This document shows positions 37,376 to 49,094 of a DNA stretch of 64,000 nucleotides, piece by piece. The position numbers and the translations under genes were made by a program. This DNA comes from Paramecium octaurelia. Its lineage: Eukaryota > Ciliophora > Oligohymenophorea > Peniculida > Parameciidae. The stretch covers positions 13,893-77,892 of the forward strand of contig CAJJDP010000079.1 of the NCBI GenBank assembly GCA_905182995.1, given 5' to 3'. Numbering within the stretch: the stretch's first letter is position 1; the number at the start of each line of letters is the position of its first letter. The notes below the pieces were generated by a model. It saw nothing but the letters and a program-made list of their open reading frames with translations, ran no database searches and was not told where the DNA came from.

Positions 37376-38039
37376 TCAACGAATTGAAGCATATTAAGTA
37401 AGTTCAGGTGTTTTAAAGTCAGGAAAACTCAACCCTTGATTTTGCTTCCTAAAACATTAAGAAAACTTATTACTCTCTAGGTCCAAATATTTTCACTTAT
37501 CGTATATGTGTGTCTTTTCCACTATGTTAATTTTATAAAACTACAATTTAGACATTAATTGTAGAAACGTATGGTCTATCTTAATCAATGCTCTTACTTT
37601 TCTTAACCATTTAGCAATTTAGTCTTGAGTGCAATTAAATACCATCCATAAGGTTCTTTCAATTCAATAAATTAAACTTCCTTATTCTAATCATCTCAAA
37701 TACCTTCATGTCCTGAATATTAGTTCCAGTTCGAATGGAAAGTTTATTTGGAGTATAACTTTCATCTTATTTGAAATCTAAATATAAGGCAATTTCCTAA
37801 ACTCTCATTTTCTTTAAAAACTATATTGTTAGATAGTGCGGTTATGTTCCATCAGATTACCAAAAGGTATTCAAATTATCATCCCTTAACTGATCTACAC
37901 CATTCCCTGTTTTTGCAGATGACAGTGTCCATATAGCTTAATCTCCAATTTCTTTTCTTTACATATTAGCTGTAGGTGCCATATAAGGTTGAGTGTATGG
38001 AGTCTGTATTGAAGAGTAAACAGAATTTTCAATATGCAT
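37376..38039 (-). CDS. APC10: Anaphase-promoting complex subunit 10 (APC10/DOC1)
   Basis: 195 residues after three introns of 23, 28 and 25 nt; the human protein has 185. The DOC domain is unmistakable: AIWTLSSAKTGNGVDQLRDD, NTFWQSDGTQPH, a core strand ALYLDFKQDESYTPNKLSIRTG, and GKDTHIRQVKIFGP. The protein ends in ...SIR; a C-terminal Ile-Arg tail is how APC10 docks on the APC3/Cdc27 subunit. APC10 helps the APC/C recognise destruction boxes and gives processive ubiquitylation at mitosis. The last intron (GTAATAAG...TTTTAG) was chosen because it alone restores the Ser-Ile-Arg end. Confidence 0.95.
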
Positions 38040-38328
38040 GTTAATTTCAAATTATTAAGAACAAAAATTAATGTTAATTATCATCAATAAGGAAAGAAAG
38101 AAGATATTAAAATGTCTTTAATTCTTAGTTACTAAATCTAATATTAATTTAACAATTTTCGAATTTATTGGTAAATCAAATCTGAGATCAAGCACTTTGT
38201 TTATTTAAATTAAGAGACATAAAATTATTATAATCTGTGATTACAACTATCTCCTTTTAAAAACTATCTATTATCTTAATAAAAGATAAGATTATATTAT
38301 GTATATATAATTTAATCAAAGTAATGTT

Positions 38329-38928
38329 TCAAAATTTTGTTTGAGGTATGTTATAACTAATTAAAAGTCTATTTTGTATTTCTATTCTAGTTTTAAGTTT
38401 TAAGATTTCTTAATTCAATTCCTTTTCTCTTTTAATAAATGATTTTTCTCTTGATTTGAAATTCTAAATCAGTGAATTTGTTTTTAAAATTAACGCATCA
38501 AACTTGTTTTTAAAATCATCTGATAAGGGAACTGTTTAATCTAAACTTTACTATTGCTTTTGTTTCTTTGAAGATCTCAGGCCTTTTTTTATTGAGGAAT
38601 TTAAATTCATTTTTTGACTTACATCTATTTTTGTTTTTGGACTTGTACTCTAGGATTTTGAATTTGACAAGCATAAAGTAGATGATTGCATTGAAAGCCT
38701 CTTTGTGCTGCTTGAAAAATTCTCAAATAAACGAGAATCTGTTTTACATCTACTATCAGTAGTGCTTATTCTTTAATGATGCCGAAAAACTTTTTCATTG
38801 ATTTTTTGACTTCTAAAATAATCTTTGAAGCTGTTTAAATTATTATATTTAGTTATTGTAGGTTAACTCAAATTTGCCTTATGATTTGTATTTCTCAATT
38901 TAGGTGAAATAACTTAAATACTAATCAT
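38329..38928 (-). CDS. Basic serine-rich protein with C-terminal coiled coil
   Basis: An intronless frame of 199 residues. It is strongly basic and rich in Ser, Thr and Lys (for example SSSTKRLSMQSSTLCLSNSKSQSTSPKTK), with no membrane segment. The last 60 residues form a Glu/Lys coiled coil (IKRECKEL-like, FIKREKELNQEILKLKTR). I do not recognise a family. The composition would suit a phosphoregulated cytoskeletal or nuclear protein, which is only a guess. It is an independent gene between APC10 and the tandem-kinase gene, all on the minus strand. Confidence 0.65.
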
Positions 38929-39045
38929 TTATTTAATATTATAAAATTAAATTAAAATGCTTTTAATGAATAATAAAAATGAATGAAAATAGAATATATA
39001 TATATCTGTGTATAGACTTATATTATTCTAACTTTTATAAAGGGT

Positions 39046-41859
39046 TCAGTTATTTTATGGATTTGTACCTTTTGGTGTAAATAGAATTTAATTAATTCCC
39101 TTTTATTGTCCTTAGTTTAAATTGGATGAATGGTTAAAGTTCATTTGATGTTGTTAAAACTACTTATTGTCTTAAGTTTGGTATTTAAATTTATTGTATT
39201 ATTGTTATTATTGTTGCTAAGGAGTAGAAATTGGATTAAACTTAAATGGTTGCGCATTATTACAGACTTAGGCACATTAATTCTTACTTGTTTATTATTA
39301 ACCTTCAAAATTTGGAAATGATTTATTAGCATCATTCTTATTTTGAATAACATAGTTAAACTGACAGCTAAATTATTAAGTTTAAGTAGGTAATTTTGGA
39401 GATTATTAATTGGGCAATTTGCTTAATGGGTTAGTTGAACCGCATAATAGTCTTTGTAGCTAGAGTGAAGTTTATTAAGTTTTTTATTACAACCCTGTAT
39501 TATCTTAGCAATTTTAATTTACTTATTAATGTATTTATTTATCATTAATTTAAGATGCATTATCAGGAATTTCAGGTTTTGGAAATGAAAATGTATTATT
39601 AGAATGAAGTTCATCTTTCTATCTTTAGGCTTATTTATCTTGACTTGCCGGTAATTAAAATTAACCCTGGAAATTTTTAATTTATGTGAATTAATTAAAG
39701 CATTATTTTTATGGAAATTTCTCTAGATGCTAATCTTAAATCGACCACTATTATAAAGGTTGGTTTTCAAGTGTGGTCCTTCCGTGCTAGGGTTATTAAT
39801 TCTGCTATTTCGAGATTTCAAATTAATTCGCCATATTACTTTATCTAGGATGTTATTAAGATTATTGGAACCGACCTTACACTTAACTATTTATACTATT
39901 CTAATTATTTTGTTAATTTTAGTTGGAATTAAAATTAGTTTTAACAGACTAAGTTTAGGCTTATTTTTCTTGGTTTGTAGATTCTTAAATTTTTGGATTT
40001 TATCCATTAAATTGTTATTCATTTTTTTATTATTAATATTGTTATTACTTTTAAAAATTTCGGTTATTGAAATCAGAGCTGCATTTGTTAGATTAAAATT
40101 AACTTTGAATAGATTATTTTTATTATTTTAGATCTTAAATATTTTTAGTTAACTGTGCCCAGGATATTCTTCTATCAGGATTATATCTTATCATTTGCAT
40201 AAGCAATTCTTTTATCTTCTAATTCATTGTAGAAATCGTCAACTCAAAGGGTGAATCTTCAAGTATTCTTGTGATACATATCTCTTCTTTTAATTTTTTT
40301 TTCATAATTTTCATTTAATCTCCTGAAATCTCTATGGAAGTTGACAATACCAATATTATGATTCCTAACTATCTTTGGTTAATATTCTTACTGAAAATAT
40401 ATCACATTAGTAATCATAGTTTTTGTTTTCATCAACTTCAGGAGCTTAGTACATTAGTGTTCCAGTTTTTGTATTTGCAGATTTCTTTCTCTCTTTCAAA
40501 TCAAAACTATGTTCAAAGTCAGCAAGCTAGAACATTATGAGTTATTTACTTTGTATATATACCCTTTGTCTGTTTTGATGTAAAGTATATTTTCAGGTTT
40601 TAGATCACGATGAAGAATATCTTAATTTATTAGAAATTGATATCCTTTGCACAATTATTCGAGAAACTCAAGTATCTATTCATATGTGAAGTTACCTTAT
40701 TTTTTTAACAGCTCCTTGAGATCTCCATCACAATCTTCCATGATCAAATAGGCATATCCATAAGAATATTCATTTAAAATCTCTAAAACTTTGACTATAT
40801 GATTGATTTGTTCTTTGTTATTCTTTAATTTAAAATTAATTTTAATCTCATTAATTTCATTATTTATATTTCCATGCTCTATTTTACATATTGGTTTAAT
40901 CCAAACCTTTTCATGAGTAATAACGTTTTCACTCCTACACCTTTTATCCAAATGACGCTCTTTTTTATTGTAGAAGTATCTTAATCTGAGTTAAGTCCAA
41001 GAAATCCTTTAAGAAGATTCTAATATAAGCATAGACCTTATTAATTTTTGTATTTCTTCACTTACATTTGGTTGGAACTGAAGTTGCTATTTATTTTCTT
41101 CTTCCTTTAATTTTCTATTCAGGACTATTTCTGCTAAAATGAGACCAAACTTGAAATGATATGGTAATTTACAGAATAAACATCACATCGAAATGAATAA
41201 TCATCCCCTGCTTGTTCTGGAGCTTTATAATCAAAATTTCCTTCAAAATGGGTCATATCATGAGGAATATTTGAACTAATAACTTTCGAATACCCATAGT
41301 CTGATATCTTCAATTAAATATACTTTTATACCTTGAATTCATATTGGTTGATTTCAATTTCTTTGCATAGTATATTTTCTGGCTTAAGATCTCTATGAAT
41401 AACCTTGACTTCGATTAATTGCCAATAACCATCTATGATTTATCTAATAAAGTCTTCTAAATTGTCTTGATTTTTAAAAAACTCTTGATCCTTCTAAATT
41501 AACTGTTTTAAATTCCGCCCATATTTAACCATAATTATATTAACCTCTTATTTTAAATCATCCACTATAACTTCTGTAATTTGAACTAAATTTTTATGCT
41601 TAATAGTTTTTATAATATCAATGGCCTCTTTACATTTATTATATTTTTCTTCTTCGATGATTTTATTGCAAAATAATTCACCTGTCTTTATTTTTTCTAC
41701 AACTTGCATATTTCCTATTTAACCAAGATCAGTGAAGTTTTATTTGAGATTATATCCAGCTTAGATCATTTCTTATTAATAGAATTACAAATAATAATAA
41801 TAATAATAATAATAATATATTTCATGATAATATTACAAATTCTTACCAACTTCTTCCAT
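39046..41859 (-). CDS. Tandem two-kinase-domain protein with Gln/Asn-rich tail
   Basis: 906 residues after four introns of 23-24 nt. Two complete kinase-like domains follow each other in one frame. Domain 1 (about 20-275) has a degenerate loop LGQIGN, VIHRDLKPENILC, DYG in place of DFG, and YKAPEQA. Domain 2 (about 300-540) has ILHRDLKPENILY, LADFEHS (DFE in place of DFG) and MYQAPEV. Both end with RISWxQL, so they probably arose by internal duplication. Residues about 540-906 are an extraordinary Gln/Asn-rich low-complexity tail, nearly all of whose glutamines are TAA or TAG. Both HRD aspartates are kept but the metal-site glycine is altered in both domains, so activity is uncertain. A possible 75-nt intron near the N-terminus holds an ATT repeat. 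Confidence 0.85.
41790..41817. repeat. (AAT)n microsatellite
   Basis: About nine AAT units lie near the 5' end of the tandem-kinase gene. Read on the minus strand they give a tyrosine run or, more likely, sit in an enlarged 75-nt intron (41772-41846) bounded by GTAAG and AATAAG. Confidence 0.8.
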
Positions 41860-41965
41860 CTTCAATATAAATTTCAAGTGAGTTTTTTGATGGCAATTTA
41901 TATGGGCTCTACTTGTAAATTAATGACCCTAATGTTATTATATATTTCTTTATTACATAAATTAA

Positions 41966-43083
41966 ATGCAAGAAACTAACGATCAAATGCTGATTATCAA
42001 AGTTAGCAATTCGAAGCCGATTTAAATCAAATAATTTGACACTCCTTTACAAATTGCTCATAGGTTTTGCAGCGATAATAATATTGAGTTAAGAAAGTGC
42101 AAGACAATTAGTAACCAGATAATCCGAATTTGTAAGATTAACCACTTATAACAGTTAGAGCTTATGTTGATGAATTTAAACAATTGAAATAATTCTCTAA
42201 ATACTTCAGCAACTAAGAACCTTTGAAGAAAAAAGTTTAGTATTCTTTGGAGGAAATAATGAATCAGGAAGAAAAAGAAAACTCATATTATTCATTTTAA
42301 TAAGAAACTCAAATAGATGAGAAATTAGGCAACCCCATACCATCAGTAGATATCTACAAAAGTCCCAAGGAAGGGATTCAGCATTTGAGTGCAGGCTCGC
42401 AGATAGACTCCAAAAAGTTGGAAGATATGAGCAGAAAACTGTATTAAAACATCTTATCGCCAACACCTGATTGTGGTTATATGATCAGCTATAGTTAGAC
42501 AACCAAAAACATCTCGAAGTTACAGAGATAATTACAACTCAACAAGCTCTAGGCCAATAGGCCATAATAAAAGAGCCAAGAGAAACTCAAAAGCAAATCT
42601 CCCCATAATTCTACTCAAAAGAGTCCACTGTTGAATAAGTCTGGATATTTTGAGAATGGGAACAAGGTGCAAAGTAGTTTGGTCTTGCAGCAGATAAAAC
42701 AGTAGGCATTAAGTACCAAGAATTAATAGGTGGTGCCGTTAAGATAGTTATCAATTTCAAGAGCCTCAAGTATAGGAAGGACAAGATGCAAGACTGAAAT
42801 GTTTGGTGATGACAAATTACAAAAGATTAGCAACAAGCTATTCAATTTATTGGATAATGACAAGGATGGGTATATATCACCCTCTTAGATTGATTTAAGC
42901 AAAATATCGGATGATATATTAAAGTAATGAATTGATAAAATTGTTAGTTATTTAATTGGAATACTTTTGGAAATTGATCACAATAAGTTGAGGTTAAATG
43001 TCAGCTAGTTTTATAAATTATTTGAGTAGCATTATGAAAAGTTGGATTCGTTACAGAAATAAAGATTTTTGAGTATAAGCTGA
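41966..43083 (+). CDS. EF-hand protein with N-terminal ubiquitin-like-type segment
   Basis: 356 residues after introns of 23 and 24 nt. One canonical EF-hand loop is present near residue 300, [12 protein letters not shown], with Asp at loop positions 1, 3 and 5 and Gly at 6. It is followed about 35 residues later by a degenerate partner ([14 protein letters not shown]). The first 60 residues ([25 protein letters not shown], trimmed here) are beta-rich, of a kind seen at the N-terminus of many ciliate proteins. The middle is Ser/Gln/Lys-rich and disordered. It should bind calcium; the target is unknown. It stops only 25 bp before the catalase start on the same strand. Confidence 0.75.
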
Positions 43084-43108
43084 TTATTACGCAAATTTAA
43101 TAAATAAT

Positions 43109-44626
43109 ATGTCAGACAATTCAGATAACGTGTTGACCCAATCTACAGGTTGTCCAGTAGATGACAACCAAAACTCTTTGACAGCAGGAGAATATGGACC
43201 CATTCTTTTGTAGGACACTCATCTCATTGATAAATTAACTCATTTTGATAGAGAGAGAATTCCAGAAAGAGTTGTCCATGCCAAAGGAGCAGGTATTTGA
43301 TATCTTTGACATGTAAAGGTGCTTATGGATACTTTGAAGTGACAGGAGATGTGACAAAGTACACAAAAGCCAAATTTTTGGATACAGTTGGAAAGAGAAC
43401 ACCAATTTTCACAAGATTCTCTACTGTGGGAGGTGAAAAGGGATCAGCAGATTCTGAAAGAGATCCAAGAGGATTTGCTGTTAAGTTTTATACTGAGGAA
43501 GGCAATTATGATATGACAGGAAACAACACACCAGTCTTCTTCATAAGAGATCCAAGCAAATTCCCAGATTTTATTCACACATAAAAAAGAAATCCTTAAA
43601 CTAACTTAAAGGATGCTAATATGTTCTGGGATTTCTTGAGTTTGGTGCCTGAAAGTGCTCACTAAGTCACCATCCTCTTTTCAAACAGAGGTACTCCAAA
43701 TGGATATAGACATATGAATGGATATACATCACACACATTCAGATGGGTGAATAAGGAAGGAGAAGCATTTTGGATTAAATTACACTTCAAAACAGATTCT
43801 GGTAATAAGACATTTACAGGCGCTGAGGCTGATGAATTAAAGAGAACAAATCCAGATTATGCTACTCAAGATTTGTTTGAACATCTTGCTACTGGTAAGA
43901 CAGCTACTTGGACAGTCTAAGTTCAAGTGATGCCAGAATAAGATGGATTCAAATATAAATGGAATATTTTCGATGTCACCAAAGTATGGCCACACAGTGA
44001 TTACCCATGTCTTAATTTCGGAAAGATGGTCTTGAATAGAAATCCAGAAAACTACTTCTAAGAAGTTGAATAATCCGCCTTCAGTCCAGGACATTTAGTC
44101 CCAGGAATTGAACCATCATTGGATAAGATGTTATAAGGAAGATTGTTCTCCTATCCAGATACTCACAGACACAGATTAGGAACCAATTATACCCAACTCC
44201 CAGTCAACTGTCCATACAGAGCAAGAGTTATCAATCAATAAAGAGATGGACCATAATCCTACAATAACTAAGGAAATAGACCAAACTATGAACCTAATTC
44301 ATTTTAACCATTGAAGATGATTCCAGAAACCAAGACTAGTTAATATAGAGTAACTGGTTTAATAGGAAGATATAAACCATCACATCCAAATGACGATTTT
44401 GCTTAACCAGGAGTTCTATACAGAAAGGTTATGAATGACTTTGAAAGATAATGGTTAATAACCAATATTGTTGGACATTTGAAGGTATTTGTTTAATTAA
44501 TTATGTTAGAATGCCAACAGAGTAATCCAAGAGAGACAAGTCAAAGTGTTTACTAAATGTGACCCAGAGTATGGAGAGAAGATTGCTTAAGGATTAGGAT
44601 TCCCAAACAACAAAGCTAGATTATGA
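43109..44626 (+). CDS. CAT: Catalase
   Basis: 488 residues after introns of 26 and 25 nt. This is a small-subunit, clade 3-type catalase of normal length. Catalytic features are intact: the distal His in [56 protein letters not shown] with the active-site Asn region, and the proximal haem-ligand Tyr in [14 protein letters not shown]. It converts hydrogen peroxide to water and oxygen. The C-terminus is Lys-Ala-Arg-Leu; ARL is a recognised variant of the PTS1 peroxisomal targeting signal, so import into peroxisomes is likely. The first intron lies inside the distal-His motif. Confidence 0.97.
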
Positions 44627-44654
44627 TCTGCATTATCAAATATATCATTATTCA

Positions 44655-45559
44655 TCACATAATTTTCTTATCCTCAGTCTTATTCTTGTTAACTTTGCTT
44701 CTGAGCCAAGTTGGAATATAAGGAATGGGATACTTCTACTAGTTGTAACCTGTTCCGAATATAAAATCACAAAATCCCCAAATGCTGAAATTGCACGAAT
44801 AATAATAATGATGCAAAGTGTGACCGGCTGGATCCCATCTTCCATCATGTGCTAATTGAGCATAGATTGATGTCAACAACCCGAAGATATGATGACATAC
44901 TGGGTGGAATGGATAAATGAATGTCGGCAAGAAATGCCCAATTGGCCCTTATATTAAAGCCTCTACCGGGTGTACTGCATCTTAAGCATAAGCTCCAGGT
45001 TCGACAAATTCATGGTGTTCCCCATGGAAGTGCTTCCAAAAGAAGGGAGTATGTCCAATTATGTGGGAAGTGTAAAACCACACATCGAAAGTCACCATAT
45101 ATCTTTATGCATAATTATATAATTTTACACGATTAGTGAAATGAAGAATTCCTTCAATCCAAATTCATGTGTCTCATAATAACCATAATAAGGATTCAAA
45201 GGCTGTATTTTCCATATTATTCCCGTTGTCAACAAAATTACATAAAAAAGAGCTTTGATTCCTCTCCTCATTTCTTCTCTTGTTTGAGCTATTCTATCTG
45301 GTGTCTTTGGTGCAGGATGACTCCAAACCAAAATCTGACTGATGCAGAAGTACATTGAATAGTAGAATAATCTATATATCAGGTCATCAATTTACCCTAT
45401 GTATACGCATGCTATCAAATATTCAAAAATTGAATTTATCTCTAAAACGTTGTAACTCAACGAATCTGGGAATTTGAGGAATGGTATTGTTACATAGTCA
45501 TTTGGATTAAAGCAATAACTACCGATAACTGATGTCATCAATAATAAGAATTTTTTCAT
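44655..45559 (-). CDS. Sterol desaturase / fatty-acid hydroxylase family membrane oxidase
   Basis: 292 residues with a 26-nt intron (284 if a second, in-frame 24-nt intron is also removed). Three histidine boxes of the di-iron superfamily are present: HIIGH, HGEHH and HTLHH, with hydrophobic segments between them. This is the arrangement of ERG3/ERG25-type and C4-methyl-sterol or alkyl hydroxylases, which use oxygen and cytochrome b5 in the ER membrane. The exact substrate cannot be told. The frame stays open upstream through TAA/TAG glutamines to an ATG at 45838, giving an optional extension of 93 residues. I favour the ATG at 45559 because it starts with a signal-like MKKFLLLMTSV. Confidence 0.85.
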
Positions 45560-45907
45560 TTCCTAATTTAATCGATATTAATAAAATTGATTTTTCTTTA
45601 ATATTACGGTTATAGCAAAGTCTTAAGGTAATTGGATTTGGTTTGAGAATCCTAGTTATTCATCTAGAATCTCAAATAGGTATTGTATCATGTTAAGATT
45701 GCTTAGATGTTTGTAAAATACTTGGTAATCGATCTCATACATAATCAATCGTTCATGTAGCAGAAAGCCTTTATATTTAAATTTTAAAAGAGCACTCACT
45801 GCGTGTTTTGCACGATTGCTTAGTAAAAGTGACGTCATGCAAGTGTTATTCAAAAGTTTCACATTTTAATAATGTTATAATTATTATTTTTTCAATCTTA
45901 AATCTAT

Positions 45908-46468
45908 ATGTCTTAATTAGAAAAAAAATAAAAAAAAAGAATAAGGAAATCAAAATCAATTGATGAAGTAGAAAAATAAGTCAAAAAATATATAACTAAA
46001 CTTGAAAAATAACAAAACTTAATTGAGAGGAGCAACAATGAGAATTTTTAACTGCAATAAGAAAAATTCAAGAAAAATTTGTAAAAATGGGCTAATAATT
46101 TTATTAAAACTCAGAGAATTGTTGACAAAATGCGTATTTTACATTTACAAGGCCATCTATGATAATCAATCTTTGATCAAAATAATTCATATTACAATAA
46201 AATTCATATTCTATGTTATATTATAAATTCAAAAATTATAAATCCTTGTCTTTTGGATTGGCTGAGCTCTTTGAGTAAAACTCTGCCAAAACCCCTCAGT
46301 AAAAGAGAAGTCGATGAATATCCTGAGAATCCCTAACTTTAATTGGGAAGCATTTTAGTAAAGGACCACTTTTTGAAGAATTTTAATATAATCAAAGTAG
46401 TTCTTTATGAATTCCTTTTTTAATTCAGTCTAAATAATCCTGACTTTTTAAATTGCAAATTTAAGTGA
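45908..46468 (+). CDS. Unknown frame with one in-frame UGA
   Basis: One frame of 186 codons runs from an ATG to a TGA at 46466 and is broken only by a TGA at 46160-46162. The first 84 codons give a basic coiled coil (MSQLEKKQKKRIRK, EKFKKNLQKWANNF). The part after the TGA ends with a convincing protein-like run (LDWLSSLSKTLPKPLSKREV, VKDHFLKNFNIIKVVLYEF). No short canonical intron removes the TGA. It may be two small genes, a young pseudogene, a sequencing error or a readthrough case. The family is not recognised. Confidence 0.4.
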
Positions 46469-46642
46469 TTTTCCTAAAGGAGATTGGATTATACATTTTT
46501 ATTTAGCTTTTATAAAATTGAAAAAAATTTTGGGTTTAATATATACAAAGTAATTATTCTATAATTTAATTAAATTGTAGTGATTTTAATATTTAAAACA
46601 TCCCATTCTCTAATAAAATTTAAAATAATTTATTTCTTAATA

Positions 46643-48167
46643 ATGATTTTGACAACATAAATTTTTACTCTATTGAGAAAAAAAGAAACCTACCAAAATG
46701 TTAAGCCATATATAAGAAGATTAAGCAATAAAGATTAGTAAACTTTGAATAAATTTAAGGACTGTTTATAAGCCAATATGTCATGCCATTATTCTGGGTC
46801 TCTCAACTAAGGAGCATGTTACTAACTTGTTTGCTGCTAGGTTAGGAATGGACACAGTCGAGAAAAAAAATACAGATTTCAATTAAATGTTCTCGGAACT
46901 TTGTTTGCCGTATTTTGAAAAGATAGCTGAATTTAGAAAAGAAGATCAAGATGAAAATAGAGGAAAATATTATTACTCACAAACTCCAAATAAAGAAGAG
47001 ATCTCATATGGAAATAGTTTGTTAAAAATTACTTTAGAGTGCCTAGAAGCATGGGCTAAGTTGTACCCTTGTTAAAGCGATTAATTGACATAATCAGCCT
47101 TCTTTAAGACATATACTAGACTATTGGAGAAAAAGGTAAAATTTCCAGATTAATATTACTATATCAAAAAGGAGATGGTCGATAATAATACATCTCCTAT
47201 GCTTACAAAGATACTTTCAATTTACTCTGAGATTTAAAGGAAAAATATCTAGCTTCCAAACGCCTAAACATCGGAAATAGTTTAGTAAGATTAACAATAA
47301 AAATAAACTCAAGCTAATTAATAAGGAGAGATGCAGAAACCTAAAAGTATCTCCTCTCTTGAAAAAAAAAATCAGGAAATAAAATATTGGGAAGCTCAAT
47401 CACTTATGAATGAATTTAGCTAATTGAAAGAATAATTAAATGAGAAATAAAACTGTAAAGAAGAAGAAAGTCAAGATTTCATAGATTTTGTGTTGCTTAA
47501 TTAAAATATAAATCAATTAATGGGTAAGATTGAAACCAAAATTGAAGAATTCTTAAATCAAGATGATGTAAATACTTCGCTAGAACTTTTGAAAGTTTAC
47601 GATGAAATTAAGATTTTAAGTGAATACTATTAAAAATTAGAAAAAGATAAAATTTTCGAGCTTCTATAATAATAATAATCACTATAATAATAATCTAAAT
47701 AAGAAGACAGTGATTCATTTAGTAATACAAATTAAGCTACTAATGAATAACTCAACGAAGAGGAATTAAAAGAGTAAAATCGACAAAAATTATTTGATTT
47801 TATAATGTTATTGTAACATACAGTTGAATAGAGAGTTACGTTGTAGCAGCAGAAGGAAAAGTTAAAAAGATTGCAAATTATAGAAAAAGGGCTTTAACAA
47901 CAAATATTAAATATTTAAAAGCAGAGTGACAGTGTATCTTCATCATCAGAAGATCCAGAAATACATAATAGTCAATCATCTGATCAAGAACCTGATAAGA
48001 GATCCGAAAGTGAATAACAAGAGACTTTAGACTAAAGTGACAAATTGGAAATGGAAAAAATGAGATAAGAGATATCTGAGTTAAAAGTGGAAAATGAAAA
48101 TATGAAATAAGAAATAGAAAGCCAAATAAATAATTAAATATAATAACAAGAAGAAAAAATTGATTGA
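46643..48167 (+). CDS. VHS-GAT domain adaptor (TOM1/GGA-like)
   Basis: 500 residues after one 22-nt intron. The N-terminal 165 residues form a VHS-like helical domain ending LLKITLECLEAWAKLYP..., matching the closing helices of VHS domains (LLELLQTWA). After a linker, about residues 275-340 form a GAT-like three-helix segment (FIDFVLLNQNINQLMGKIE, ELLKVYDEIKILSEYYQ). The rest is Gln- and Glu-rich with an acidic-serine cluster and a final coiled coil. VHS-GAT proteins bind ubiquitylated cargo and clathrin at endosomes or the trans-Golgi network. No GAE ear domain is seen, so it is closer to TOM1/LSB5 than to GGA. Call by pattern, moderately sure. Confidence 0.68.
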
Positions 48168-49094
48168 TTTCCCTATGAGGGGATATAAACATAATAGGCA
48201 ACATATACATTTTTTCTGTTATTTTCTTTCTCAAGATGAGTTCCATTTCCTTGGCCCAGCTAATTTCTTTTAATATCAATTTAATTATTTTATTTTTTCA
48301 ATCATCTAAAAACTGAAAACAAATTTCAATCTCATAAAAGAATTATCGTTGAATTCTACCAACTCTATAGCGATTTAATTAACCAATCAAAATTTCAAAC
48401 AGTCTTATATTACGTAAATATATCATTCGAATAGAATCATTAATACCATTTTTGTTGATAATAAATATCTTAACTAGGAGTTATTATATAAGTTGAGTAA
48501 AATGAGTCTGACTATTTATTTTGGTTATGATGTATAGTTGAAAACTTGCTTGTAAGATTTGAACTTTATAGCATAAAGTAAGAGTGAGATAAATTTTTGA
48601 ATAATTTTAGACATCTACTACTTAAATTAATACAATTTGCAGGAAAATAACAATACAATTGGAAGTTATCATAAAGGAAAATAATCAGAAATGTCAAAAG
48701 TGCCAGTAGTAATAAGATTTCATATGTTTTATATTCAATTCAATTTTATGTTTAATTCAATCATAAAAATAAATAATAATGGGATTAAACGAAGGTGAAG
48801 AATTTATTTACAAGTATAAAGTAATTTAAATCGTAAAGATATTGTCTATTGTATAATATTGAAAAAGTTGAATTAATAATCAAAATAATCAGATTTCACT
48901 ATGCCAAATAAATGAATGTTGATTAACATAATTCTTTGTGTTTAAAATATAAGATAGAATCCTTTAAGGCATTTTTACATGAATTTCAAGAATGAGTTCA
49001 AATTTGATTAATTAAATTTTAGTTGAGTAAATTATAATAAAAATAAATAAAGGGGAATTATAATATAAATATAATCCATAAATCTAACTGATAA
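48168..49094. other. Intergenic, two weak start-like frames
   Basis: No supported gene was found. A frame from the ATG at 48502 (MSLTIYFGYDVQLK) can be extended through a possible 27-nt intron but then loses coherence. A second ATG at 48779 gives MGLNEGEEFIYKYK, a possible lipidated start that also ends quickly. Either could be the 5' exon of a small spliced gene. The rest is AT-rich sequence. Confidence 0.3.

Noticed and set aside
39130-40131. Leucine/isoleucine-rich plus-strand frames resembling membrane proteins
   Set aside because: They are the antisense of the Gln/Asn-rich kinase tail: TAA/TAG and AAT codons read backwards give Leu and Ile.
45656-45862. A 68-residue minus frame that could be read from a Met at 45862
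   Set aside because: The first codon is GTG, not ATG, and the frame is simply the upstream part of the desaturase frame. It ends early only if TAA is read as stop.
47878-48279. A 133-residue minus-strand frame
   Set aside because: It lies opposite the VHS-GAT gene, whose protein is strongly supported, and its translation is a hydrophobic antisense product.
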